NCBI GenBank assembly: GCA_001507425.1
Contig: LMAJ01000010.1
Location: forward strand, 62,001-126,000
Source: Flavobacteriaceae bacterium CRH
GTDB taxonomy: Bacteria; Bacteroidota; Bacteroidia; Flavobacteriales; Flavobacteriaceae
Direction of reading: 5' to 3'
DNA: 64,000 bases
Under the pieces are notes generated by a model. That model made no database searches and was not told the origin of the DNA. It worked only from the letters and a program-made list of their open reading frames with translations. Below, one piece after another: positions 8,004 through 15,109 of this stretch (positions are counted from its first letter, which is position 1; each line of letters starts with the position of its first letter). Made by a program: the position numbers and the translations under genes.

Positions 8004-8972
8004 ATGGAAAATATAAACCATCCTCTTTTTAATTGGATTCCGAATAATTTAGTCGAAAAAGATAATCAGGTATATTTTGAATGGATTTATCTGGCCGATT
8101 TAAAATATGCCGAACCATTTTTTGATGAAACTATTTTGAAATGCAGAAGCCACGCTTACAACTCAAAAGCATTTAAAGTAATTAGTACCGAAGAAAATCT
8201 TATAGATTGGTCTGAAGAACTTATTTCAGTCGAATTAAAATCGTTGGTTTTTCATGTATCACGATGCGGTTCTACTATGCTGAGCCAATCTTTAGCCACT
8301 TCTTCAGAAAATATAATGATTTCTGAAGCGCCAATTATCGATCAGATTTTAAGAAGCAATCTTTTTACGTTAGAGAAAAAAAGTATTCTTATAAAAGCAA
8401 TTCTAAAATTATTAGGACAAAAAAGATTTCCCGAACAGCATCATTTAATTATCAAACTCGATGCCTGGCATATTTTTCAGGCGAATTATTTGAGATCGAT
8501 TTTTCCTGCAATACCTTTTGCTTTGCTTTACAGAAATCCGAAAGAAGTTTTAAAGTCGCATCAAAAAAAAATGGGAATGCATATGGTGCCAAACGTATTG
8601 CCTCCAGATGTTTTCGGAATTTCGCATAAGGAAATCGAAGAAATAAGTTTTCAGCAATATGGAGCGTTAGTTTTAGAGAAATATTTTCAGGCCTTTATTG
8701 ATTTTTACAAAGAAGATGAAAATGTTACACTCCTTAATTATAATGAAGGAATGAAACAAGTTGTAGAGAAATTTTTAGCATTCATCAATGTCAATTATTC
8801 TAATAATGAATGGAACAAAATGTATGATCGTTTGCAAAAACATTCAAAAAACGAAAATGATATTTTTGCCGGAGATTTTTTTAAAGAAGAGCCTTTGCAA
8901 CTAAATTTTTCGAGGCTTGCTATCTTGCATGGTAAATTGAATAGTATTTTTATTAGACATTTAGAGTATTAA
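8004..8972 (+). CDS. PAPS-dependent sulfotransferase-family protein
   Basis: Predicted to transfer sulfate from PAPS to a hydroxyl or amine. The 5'-phosphosulfate-binding loop is FHVSRCGSTM (83-92), and the 3'-phosphate-binding strand is LLYRNPKEVLKSH, with Arg177 and Ser185 at the expected spacing. The first 75 residues form an N-terminal region I do not recognise. It is the last gene of the cysC-hydroxylase-sulfotransferase operon. The order suggests that PAPS made by CysC is used here on a product of the hydroxylase. There is no signal peptide, so it is cytosolic. The family call is firm; the acceptor is unknown. Confidence 0.83.
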   Translation: MENINHPLFNWIPNNLVEKDNQVYFEWIYLADLKYAEPFFDETILKCRSHAYNSKAFKVISTEENLIDWSEELISVELKSLVFHVSRCGSTMLSQSLATSSENIMISEAPIIDQILRSNLFTLEKKSILIKAILKLLGQKRFPEQHHLIIKLDAWHIFQANYLRSIFPAIPFALLYRNPKEVLKSHQKKMGMHMVPNVLPPDVFGISHKEIEEISFQQYGALVLEKYFQAFIDFYKEDENVTLLNYNEGMKQVVEKFLAFINVNYSNNEWNKMYDRLQKHSKNENDIFAGDFFKEEPLQLNFSRLAILHGKLNSIFIRHLEY

Positions 8973-9068
8973 AAGCACAAATTTTGTTTTTAAAAAAAGA
9001 TAAAAACGTTATCGGTTTTTTTATCCTGAACATGCCTTTTTCTTACTTTTATATATTATTTTTATCCA

Positions 9069-9455
9069 ATGAAAAAGTTAATTTTAGTACTTGTATTTCT
9101 GCAGACGGCTGTTTCATTCGCTCAAACTAAAGCGGATGAAATAACATTATTTAGTAATTATAATTCGATAGTAAATTTTCAATTCTCAAAAAAAGACAAT
9201 TATACTATTGATTATCAAAAGTACCTGAATTCTCCTGTTCAGTTTTCTATTTACAATCCTAAACCGGGTTTTAATCCTTATAAAATCGAATCTCAAAAAT
9301 ATTATTCTTTTGCAAATACTAATTTATTGCTAAAAAGAGAAATGAGTAATATTGAGCCAAAACCAATTTATCCGGATCAGGGTAAAAAGAAAACCTTTGG
9401 CGAAGCTATTTTTGAAGATGTAGTCGATGGACTTTTTAGTAAAAAATCTAAATAA
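9069..9455 (+). CDS. Small secreted/periplasmic protein of unknown function
   Basis: 128 residues with a clear Sec signal peptide (MKKLILVLVFLQTAVSFAQ, cleavage after about residue 19). The mature part is polar and aromatic-rich, with many Tyr, Asn and Lys and a basic tail, KKSK. No cysteine, lipobox or known domain is seen. It lies 96 bp after the sulfotransferase on the same strand, behind a poorly formed AT-rich hairpin, so co-transcription with the sulfation operon is possible but unproven. A near-consensus -7 word (TACTTTTA) stands just upstream, suggesting its own promoter. I do not recognise it. Confidence 0.7.
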   Translation: MKKLILVLVFLQTAVSFAQTKADEITLFSNYNSIVNFQFSKKDNYTIDYQKYLNSPVQFSIYNPKPGFNPYKIESQKYYSFANTNLLLKREMSNIEPKPIYPDQGKKKTFGEAIFEDVVDGLFSKKSK

Positions 9456-9481
9456 GCAATTCAAATACTTTTTTTAAAATG

Positions 9482-9489
9482 TATTTTTG
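9482..9489 (+). promoter_or_regulatory. -7 element (TATTTTTG) of trmH
   Basis: A perfect TAnnTTTG word 18 bp before the trmH ATG; no clear TTG -33 partner. Confidence 0.5.
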
Positions 9490-9507
9490 CCTTAAATAAG
9501 ATTTAAA

Positions 9508-10170
9508 ATGATTGATTTAGATTACCTCGCTTTTCTTGAAAATATATTAACGGATAATCGTAAAGAAAAATTTCTGAAAGTACTCGGAAACCGAACAAAA
9601 CATTTTACAATTGTTGTCGAAGATATTTTTCAGATGCACAATACAAGTGCGGTTATGCGCAGTTGTGAGGTTTTTGGAATTCAGGAACTTAATGTTATCG
9701 AGCAACGTTACGGAAAACGAATTGATAAAGAAATTGCAATGGGCGCCCAAAAATGGGTTGACATTCATAAATTCGATTCGGTTACCAATTGTATTTCAAC
9801 TTTAAAAAATCAGGGATATCAAATTATTGCCACAACGCCTCATGAAAACGATTGTTTGATGGAGGATTTTGATATTACAAAACCAAGTGCTTTATTTTTT
9901 GGAACGGAAAGAGACGGTTTATCTGAAGAAATTCTCGAAAAAGCCGATGGTTTTCTAAAAATCCCGATGGTTGGTTTTACAGAAAGTTTAAATATCTCTG
10001 TTTCAGCTGCAATCATTATTCAAAACCTGACAAACAGATTACGAGAATCTGATGTAAACTGGCAATTAACAGACAAAGAAATTCTCGAAAAACGCTTAGA
10101 TTGGGCTAAAAATTCGATTAAAGATATTAAGCGAATTGAAGCGCGTTACTACGAAGAAAACCCCAGATAA
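9508..10170 (+). CDS. trmH: TrmH-type (SpoU) tRNA/rRNA ribose 2'-O-methyltransferase
   Basis: SPOUT-family, SAM-dependent methyltransferase, most like the tRNA Gm18 enzyme TrmH. Motif 1 is HNTSAVMRSCEVFGI (about 43-57), with the catalytic Arg in that stretch. Motif 2 is FFGTERDGLS (about 130-139), and motif 3 is IPMVGFTESLNISVSAAI (about 151-168), the last two building the trefoil-knot SAM site. The length (220) and the basic C-terminal helix fit TrmH. The choice of tRNA rather than rRNA as substrate is a family inference. It faces a convergent lipoprotein gene with palindromic repeats between. Confidence 0.88.
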   Translation: MIDLDYLAFLENILTDNRKEKFLKVLGNRTKHFTIVVEDIFQMHNTSAVMRSCEVFGIQELNVIEQRYGKRIDKEIAMGAQKWVDIHKFDSVTNCISTLKNQGYQIIATTPHENDCLMEDFDITKPSALFFGTERDGLSEEILEKADGFLKIPMVGFTESLNISVSAAIIIQNLTNRLRESDVNWQLTDKEILEKRLDWAKNSIKDIKRIEARYYEENPR

Positions 10171-10175
10171 GCGTT

Positions 10176-10256
10176 CCTGCAAGGTTTCCAAAACCTTATA
10201 GGTTTAATATTGAAGTTAAAAAAAAAATACCTGCAAGGTTTCCAAAACCTTGCAGG
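10176..10256. repeat. Two tandem CTGCAAGGTTT palindromes between convergent genes
   Basis: The first copy (10176-10202) has arms CCTGCAAGGTT and AACCTTATAGG. The second (10230-10256) has perfect 11-bp arms CCTGCAAGGTT and AACCTTGCAGG around a 5-base centre. An A-rich stretch lies between them. Placed just after trmH and before the convergent YARHG gene, they could stop transcription in both directions. A relative is at 15612-15646. Confidence 0.8.
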
Positions 10257-10287
10257 ATAAAGTTGTATCGAAAGAATAGTTATAAAG

Positions 10288-11202
10288 CTATCTTCCAAAA
10301 GTATCATAATTATCTTCGGCGTATTTTTCAAAACGCTTTAATAAAACTACATTTTGTTTTTCGGTTAATGTCAATTTATCGTTTACATCACTTGAGATTG
10401 GAATATACCAATTTACGCGATCAAAAAACTGACGAACGGTTTTTGTTTTAAAAGTAAGTCCATGTCTTGCGAAAATGGTATTTCTAAGAATCTCTAAATC
10501 AATTTTCTTAAGATTTTTTACGTCTGATTCTTTTAGTTTTTGTGTAGACGAATTTAGCGTGTATACAGCGGGAGAAGCTATTCTGTAAGTGTCTTCTGTG
10601 TATTCGCCTTTTCCATCTGTGTTTTCTTCTGTATTTCCCTCCTCATTTTCTTCGTCTTCAATTTCAATTGCAATTTTTTGTTTTTTAGGATTTACATAAT
10701 CAATATACATTTCTCCTTCAGACAGCATTAGATCAGGATCGTATTTGAATTCTTTTCTAATAAGCTCAAATTTTCGTTTGGTTACTTCTTTTTTCGAACT
10801 ATTTGCAGTCCAGGTTCCAACTAAGAGTGTGTCATTTTTTATTTCAAAATCAAAAACACCGTCATTTTTGTCATCTCCAGGTTCTTTAAGTATAAAATGA
10901 ACCGTGTTTCCTGTTATTGTCATTTTGCCTGTTAGAGGTCTGTTGTTACCCGCTACAACATTTTGACCGATAACTTTTGATTCGGTAATTTTTTTTATGA
11001 TGATATTGATCTTATTGGTATAATTCTCTTTTTGAGTTCTGGTAGTGTCCCGTTCTAAAACAATAAAATCGCCTACATATGAACCATATAAATCAGTTTT
11101 AATTTCTTTTTCTTCGAATGCTTCAGCTATATTTTTTTCAGATTTGTTTTCTTTACAGGAAACAAGCATTATGATAAGCGATAAACAAAAAAGTTTTTTC
11201 AT
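10288..11202 (-). CDS. Lipoprotein with C-terminal YARHG domain
   Basis: 304-residue envelope lipoprotein of unknown function. A type II signal ends in LVSC (Cys16). The middle is beta-rich and acidic, with a Glu-rich linker around 180-195. Residues about 225-300 form a YARHG domain, with the hallmark IFARHGLTF and a Trp-containing tail (FFDRVNWYIP), usually found in extracellular proteins. It is translationally coupled to the DUF2306 gene upstream (ATGA overlap at 11199-11202). The function of YARHG is not established. Confidence 0.8.
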   Translation of the reverse strand: MKKLFCLSLIIMLVSCKENKSEKNIAEAFEEKEIKTDLYGSYVGDFIVLERDTTRTQKENYTNKINIIIKKITESKVIGQNVVAGNNRPLTGKMTITGNTVHFILKEPGDDKNDGVFDFEIKNDTLLVGTWTANSSKKEVTKRKFELIRKEFKYDPDLMLSEGEMYIDYVNPKKQKIAIEIEDEENEEGNTEENTDGKGEYTEDTYRIASPAVYTLNSSTQKLKESDVKNLKKIDLEILRNTIFARHGLTFKTKTVRQFFDRVNWYIPISSDVNDKLTLTEKQNVVLLKRFEKYAEDNYDTFGR

Positions 11203-11831
11203 TTTAGTTGTTTGTATAAGTAATATTCAACAATCAGTAAATTAGGAACCCAGCCCAGCCAGGCTATAATTTGATAAACATCCATAGGCGAGGGGTGAAA
11301 CAAATATACTAGAATAACCTTCCAAAAACGCAAGGTTATGGCAGAAAATGTTAAAGCGAAACTTCGTAGCATAAACGCCTTATGTTGCTGAATATTTTTG
11401 TTTTTAATGAAGAGAAAACCTTTCAAAGTAAAATAAAACCATAAAATCGACAAACTAACAAAGGATATTTTTGAATATAAACCTCCGTTTGCAAAAACAC
11501 CAATAAATAATCCCGAAGGCGCACTTAAAAATAAAACTACTAAAACATAAAATTTGCCTATGTTTCGATGCACTTTAGGATATTTTTTTAAAAGAGAATT
11601 GTTGAACTGAAAAAATCCGGCCAGCAAAACAAAAATTGCTGAATAGACATGTACATAAAAAAAAGTGAGGTAAAACGGAATTTCAGCAACTTCTGTTTGT
11701 TTGATTTGAAGAAAAGCAACTTCGCTCTTAAATGGAATATATTGCCAGGTTATTTGAATCATTAAAATGAAGAAATAACTAAAACAAATAAGCCAGATGA
11801 ATCGTAATGAAAGCCAAAGGTTCTTTTTCAA
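11199..11831 (-). CDS. DUF2306 integral membrane protein
   Basis: 210 residues with about six hydrophobic segments, starting with a TM segment at 9-30. Conserved histidines lie at segment ends: FYVHVYSAIF, YPKVHRNIGKFYV and NIQQHKAFMLRSFALTFSAITLR. This is the DUF2306 arrangement, whose function is unknown; the paired His could ligate a cofactor but that is guesswork. The frame starts with TTG at 11831 (reading MKKNLWLS); no better ATG precedes Met24. A -33/-7 promoter lies 26 bp upstream and overlaps the preceding terminator. It is coupled to the YARHG lipoprotein by a 4-bp overlap. Confidence 0.8.
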   Translation of the reverse strand: MKKNLWLSLRFIWLICFSYFFILMIQITWQYIPFKSEVAFLQIKQTEVAEIPFYLTFFYVHVYSAIFVLLAGFFQFNNSLLKKYPKVHRNIGKFYVLVVLFLSAPSGLFIGVFANGGLYSKISFVSLSILWFYFTLKGFLFIKNKNIQQHKAFMLRSFALTFSAITLRFWKVILVYLFHPSPMDVYQIIAWLGWVPNLLIVEYYLYKQLK

Positions 11832-11857
11832 TTTTTTGAGGTAAGTAATTGCGTTTT

Positions 11858-11889
11858 CAAATATAAAAAATCCCTAACTACTTTTGCAA
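11858..11889 (-). promoter_or_regulatory. Promoter of the DUF2306-YARHG operon
   Basis: Minus strand: -33 TTG (complement of 11887-11889), 21-bp spacer, -7 TATATTTG (complement of 11858-11865), 26 bp before the TTG start. It lies on top of the terminator hairpin of the upstream copper cluster. Confidence 0.65.
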
Positions 11890-11897
11890 TTAGGGAT
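11864..11897 (-). terminator. Terminator of the MbnP/MbnH-like cluster
   Basis: On the minus strand, ATCCCTAA (complement of 11890-11897) pairs with TTAGGGAT (complement of 11870-11877) over a 12-base loop. A T-run follows (complement of 11865-11870). Confidence 0.75.
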
Positions 11898-11922
11898 CTT
11901 ATAATATTTAGAAACTTCTCGA

Positions 11923-12882
11923 TTACAGCGTATAATTTAAGTTTACACTCCATCTGTAATTTGCTTCCATGTTTCCGCTAGATAGATTTTGATTAATAGG
12001 TAACATTGCATTTACTCCAACAGAAAATTTATCTTTTCCAGCCTCAATACCAAATTTTCCAAACAAAATATCGCCGGCAGTATTGGGTAAATCTAAACTG
12101 TGTTGTCGATTGGTTTGATATACTTCGCCAGCCAAACCGGCTTGCGGAACTATTTGCACCGTTTTTAAATCGAATAAATAAAAAAATGTTCCTGCATAAT
12201 TAAACTGATCGCCATATTGGTAATTTTTACTATTCTCTGTTTTAAAGATATAGTTCATAGTTGTGTTTAAACCCAGGTTTTTATGTTTGATCACATATTC
12301 TGAAACCAATGGAAAATCCCAACTTCCGGTTCCCAATTGAAAACTCTGGTTTACACTTCCTAAATTATTAGCTTCTGTAAATTTTCCGGTCGGAATTTTA
12401 ACTCCACCGCCAAGATTTATTTTATGGGTAAAAAAAGTGCTGTCTTTTTTCGTTTCAAAAACCGTATACAAAGCCATCACGGTAATATCTCCCAAACCGG
12501 CAATATTTTCAGTTCCTGCTGTTAATTTTCTTTCATTAAAATGATAAGGAACTAATGCCGAAATCTGTATTTTTTCTGTAACCGGAATACGCGCCCAAGC
12601 CTGAATGGTGTTGAAGTTTTCATCGATCCAGGGAGAATTGGCAAAAATTCCGTCACGGCTCGTATAACTTTGTTTAAAATATCTTAATCCGACAAAATTA
12701 TTGTTCAACATTGAGCCAAAGCCCATACTGCCGCCACTTGCAGAGCAACCGCAGGCATCACAATCAAAATCTTCCATCATTGCCAAACGATGAAAAGTAA
12801 AAGCCGAAATACTATCTTTTTCAGTAAAACTAAAGGCCGAAAAACCAACCAAAAGAATACATATTACTATTAATTTTTTCAT
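11923..12882 (-). CDS. Outer-membrane beta-barrel protein with CDACGC N-terminus (metal-linked)
   Basis: 319 residues: Sec signal peptide (1-18), then a Cys/Gly-rich N-terminal segment with CDACGC (41-46) and SASGGSMGFG, then alternating amphipathic strands ending in an aromatic-terminated strand (NLNYTL), as in outer-membrane barrels. I cannot assign a named porin family. The cysteine trio looks suited to soft-metal binding, and the position downstream of MbnP-like and di-haem genes suggests copper passage or sensing at the outer membrane. It is last in the minus-strand cluster and followed by a terminator. A 178-bp gap with two repeats separates it from the di-haem gene, so transcript levels could differ. 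Confidence 0.7.
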   Translation of the reverse strand: MKKLIVICILLVGFSAFSFTEKDSISAFTFHRLAMMEDFDCDACGCSASGGSMGFGSMLNNNFVGLRYFKQSYTSRDGIFANSPWIDENFNTIQAWARIPVTEKIQISALVPYHFNERKLTAGTENIAGLGDITVMALYTVFETKKDSTFFTHKINLGGGVKIPTGKFTEANNLGSVNQSFQLGTGSWDFPLVSEYVIKHKNLGLNTTMNYIFKTENSKNYQYGDQFNYAGTFFYLFDLKTVQIVPQAGLAGEVYQTNRQHSLDLPNTAGDILFGKFGIEAGKDKFSVGVNAMLPINQNLSSGNMEANYRWSVNLNYTL

Positions 12883-12900
12883 TTTAATTATTTTTAGGAG

Positions 12901-12978
12901 CTAATCCCGCTTTCCGTTGCAAGCTTTTTTCAAAATAAGGTCTTTTTTCAAAAAGGCTTTACACTTAATCGGGGCTAG
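12901..12978. repeat. 78-bp element with CTAATCCCG / CGGGGCTAG ends
   Basis: The segment begins GCTAATCCCGC and ends TCGGGGCTAG, near-inverted ends. CTTTCCGTTGCAAGC lies just inside, and two TTTTTTCAAAA boxes are in the middle. From memory of Bacteroidota genomes, similar elements with these ends are scattered between genes; I cannot verify copy number here. No ORF. Confidence 0.5.
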
Positions 12979-12980
12979 AA

Positions 12981-13044
12981 TAGCCACAGATTTCACAAAT
13001 TTAAATGATTTCTAATCTGTGAGAATCTTTGAAATCTGTGGCTA
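12981..13044. repeat. Inverted repeat with 15-bp perfect arms (ACAGATTTCA word)
   Basis: TAGCCACAGATTTCA (12981-12995) and TGAAATCTGTGGCTA (13030-13044) are perfect complements. The 34-bp loop carries another half-copy (AATCTGTGAGAATC). It is followed on the plus strand by a T-run. It lies between the di-haem gene and the barrel gene and may attenuate transcription between them. Confidence 0.75.
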
Positions 13045-13060
13045 ATTTTTTTGTTTAATT

Positions 13061-14104
13061 TTAATATTCTGAGAAACGTTTATCTGTCAAATATTGAGTA
13101 TCAGTCAACGTTTTTAAAAAGGCTATGATTTGTATTTTATCCGTTGCAGAAAGCGTAATTCCCGGTTTTCCATTTTGTTGTAAAATTGGATCTAAAGTTG
13201 CCGAAGATTCAATTCCGTTTGCATAATGATCCAAAACACCTTCAAGAGTTCCAAATCTTCCGTCGTGCATATAAGGTCCTGAAACTTCTACATTTCTTAA
13301 ACTTGGGACTTTAAATTTATAATAATCACTTGCAAGTTCAGTTACTTTATAACGGCCAACATCGTTTACCATTGGGTTTACAGCTAAGCCATTATTTCGA
13401 AATGAATTATCGGTTTGCAAATCTGTTGCGTGGCAAGAAGCACATTTAGATTGAAATAAATCGTAACCTGCTAATTCATCTGTTGTTAAAGTTCCGCCAG
13501 TTTCATTTCTACGGTATTTATCAAATTTAGAATTTGAGGAAACAATCATAACCATAAATTGCGAAAGTGCTTTAAGCATGTTTTCGGTTGTAATGGCGCC
13601 ATCATCAAAAGCTTGTCCAAATAATTTTTGATATTCTTTGTCGGCTTTCATCATTTTCAAAATGGCATTCAAATCACCATTCATTTCAATAATACTTGTC
13701 AACGGAATTATAGGTTGTAAATCTAAATGATCAGCAGCGCCATCGTACATAAATATACTTTGGTAAGCTAAATTCTGAATCGATGGTGTATTTCGTGTGC
13801 CTTGTGCATTGTCTACACCATGACTTACAGTGTGTCCGTGATGGGTAAAAGCATTAGCTTGTATATGGCAAAAACCACATGAAACAACCCCATCTGAAGC
13901 CAAACGACCATCGTAAAACAACTTTTTTCCTAACTCGAATCCTTTTTCGGTTGGTGGATTCAACGTTATATTATAGGCAAGATCCGGAAAATTCGATGGA
14001 ACTTTAAATTCTAAAGGGATATTTACATATTCTTCATCTTCATTACTGGAACAGCTCAATAACAACGGAATAATCAACCAAAGAAAATATTTTATTTTCA
14101 GCAT
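13061..14104 (-). CDS. Di-haem cytochrome c peroxidase/MauG/MbnH-family lipoprotein
   Basis: 347 residues; lipobox LLSC with acylated Cys18. Two c-type haem sites are visible: CGFCH (76-80) and CASCH (221-225). VPSLRNV (266-272) and PYMHDGRF (277-284) are the conserved segments around the second haem in the CcP/MauG superfamily. Such enzymes either reduce H2O2 or, in the MauG/MbnH branch, oxidise a partner protein. The immediate upstream neighbour is an MbnP-like lipoprotein, the known partner type of MbnH, which favours the second role. Periplasmic. The peroxidase-versus-MbnH distinction rests on context and would need alignment of the distal-haem ligands. Confidence 0.88.
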   Translation of the reverse strand: MLKIKYFLWLIIPLLLSCSSNEDEEYVNIPLEFKVPSNFPDLAYNITLNPPTEKGFELGKKLFYDGRLASDGVVSCGFCHIQANAFTHHGHTVSHGVDNAQGTRNTPSIQNLAYQSIFMYDGAADHLDLQPIIPLTSIIEMNGDLNAILKMMKADKEYQKLFGQAFDDGAITTENMLKALSQFMVMIVSSNSKFDKYRRNETGGTLTTDELAGYDLFQSKCASCHATDLQTDNSFRNNGLAVNPMVNDVGRYKVTELASDYYKFKVPSLRNVEVSGPYMHDGRFGTLEGVLDHYANGIESSATLDPILQQNGKPGITLSATDKIQIIAFLKTLTDTQYLTDKRFSEY

Positions 14105-14193
14105 GATTTTTTATGTTTTTAGAAGCACAAAAATTGTTGTCAGCAGGACATTATTTCTGTAAAACCTCAACTTTTGTGCTCCTGAAAATAAAT

Positions 14194-14994
14194 TTAGTCG
14201 TTGTGTACGTGATCTACTCTGAACATTGCGCTGATATTTTGAGTAATCAACGGTAAATTAGCACCACTCATGATCATGGCGCCCATTCCATTAGCATTGT
14301 TGTCAGAAAGTTTGATTTTGTTTGTTCCGTCGATAATTTTAGACAGATCTGTAATTAAGTGAACTTCTGGTGTAATGGTAGCACGAACCAAAGCTTTTGT
14401 TGGCATATCAACAGTTACTTCAGTGTAGTTGTAATCTGTTCCTGTTTTACCGGTATGAATCATAAAAGGTGTTGCGGTATTAACAGTTGGAGAAGTAAAA
14501 GTGCCTTCAAAAGCAAGGAATTTGTAACCTGCAGCCCAAGACCACATCATTCCGGCTGCATCAGCCTGAGCAAGAAAATCGCCTTGACCTGAAGCACCTA
14601 ATTTCCATTGTTCTTCATCAACCCCAATTCCGAATTTTACTTTTACGTAATCTCCGGCAGGAACATCTGTAAGTTCAAATTCGCGTCCGGCAGCAGTTGA
14701 TTCGTCAGCAATAAAATAGCTTTTGCTTTTTGGATACGTAAAGGTTGTTCCGTCAGCTTTTGTTAAAACTACATTACTAATGATGTATTTAACCAGGCTA
14801 ATTTTTAGTACTTCATTGTTTGAAGTTGTATTGCCTTGTGTGTTTAAAATTAGGTCGTTAGCACCGTAAGCATTGTCAAATTCTAATATAAGTTTTCCGT
14901 TTGAAGATAAATCATTGTTATCGTCGTCACTTGAACAGGAAAATAAAGATATAGATAATGTTACAATTGCTAAAGCTCTGTATAGATTTTTCAT
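14194..14994 (-). CDS. MbnP-like copper-associated lipoprotein
   Basis: 266 residues; lipobox LFSC (Cys20) followed by a Ser/Asp-rich tether. Conserved MbnP-family features: LVKYIISNVVL, a GIGVDEEQW segment (Trp130), and MMWSWAAGYKFLAFEG (Trp151, Trp153), then an acidic/His-containing C-terminus (FRVDHVHND). In the studied MbnP/MbnH pair a conserved Trp of MbnP is converted to kynurenine by the di-haem partner to create a copper site; here the partner gene lies 89 bp downstream. Periplasmic or outer-membrane-anchored. The family call is confident; copper and the modification are inferred by homology. Confidence 0.85.
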   Translation of the reverse strand: MKNLYRALAIVTLSISLFSCSSDDDNNDLSSNGKLILEFDNAYGANDLILNTQGNTTSNNEVLKISLVKYIISNVVLTKADGTTFTYPKSKSYFIADESTAAGREFELTDVPAGDYVKVKFGIGVDEEQWKLGASGQGDFLAQADAAGMMWSWAAGYKFLAFEGTFTSPTVNTATPFMIHTGKTGTDYNYTEVTVDMPTKALVRATITPEVHLITDLSKIIDGTNKIKLSDNNANGMGAMIMSGANLPLITQNISAMFRVDHVHND

Positions 14995-15109
14995 TTTATG
15001 AATTTTATATAATGTGATTTTAAATTTAGATATGCGTAAACGCGTTTTTCATTGGTTTTAAGTAATGAAAAATGATTTCAATTTGAAAATGAAATCTGGA
15101 TTTAAAAAA

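Noticed and set aside
10149..10331. 60-codon minus ORF in the palindromic repeats
   Set aside because: Product of translated repeat DNA plus the 3' end of trmH.
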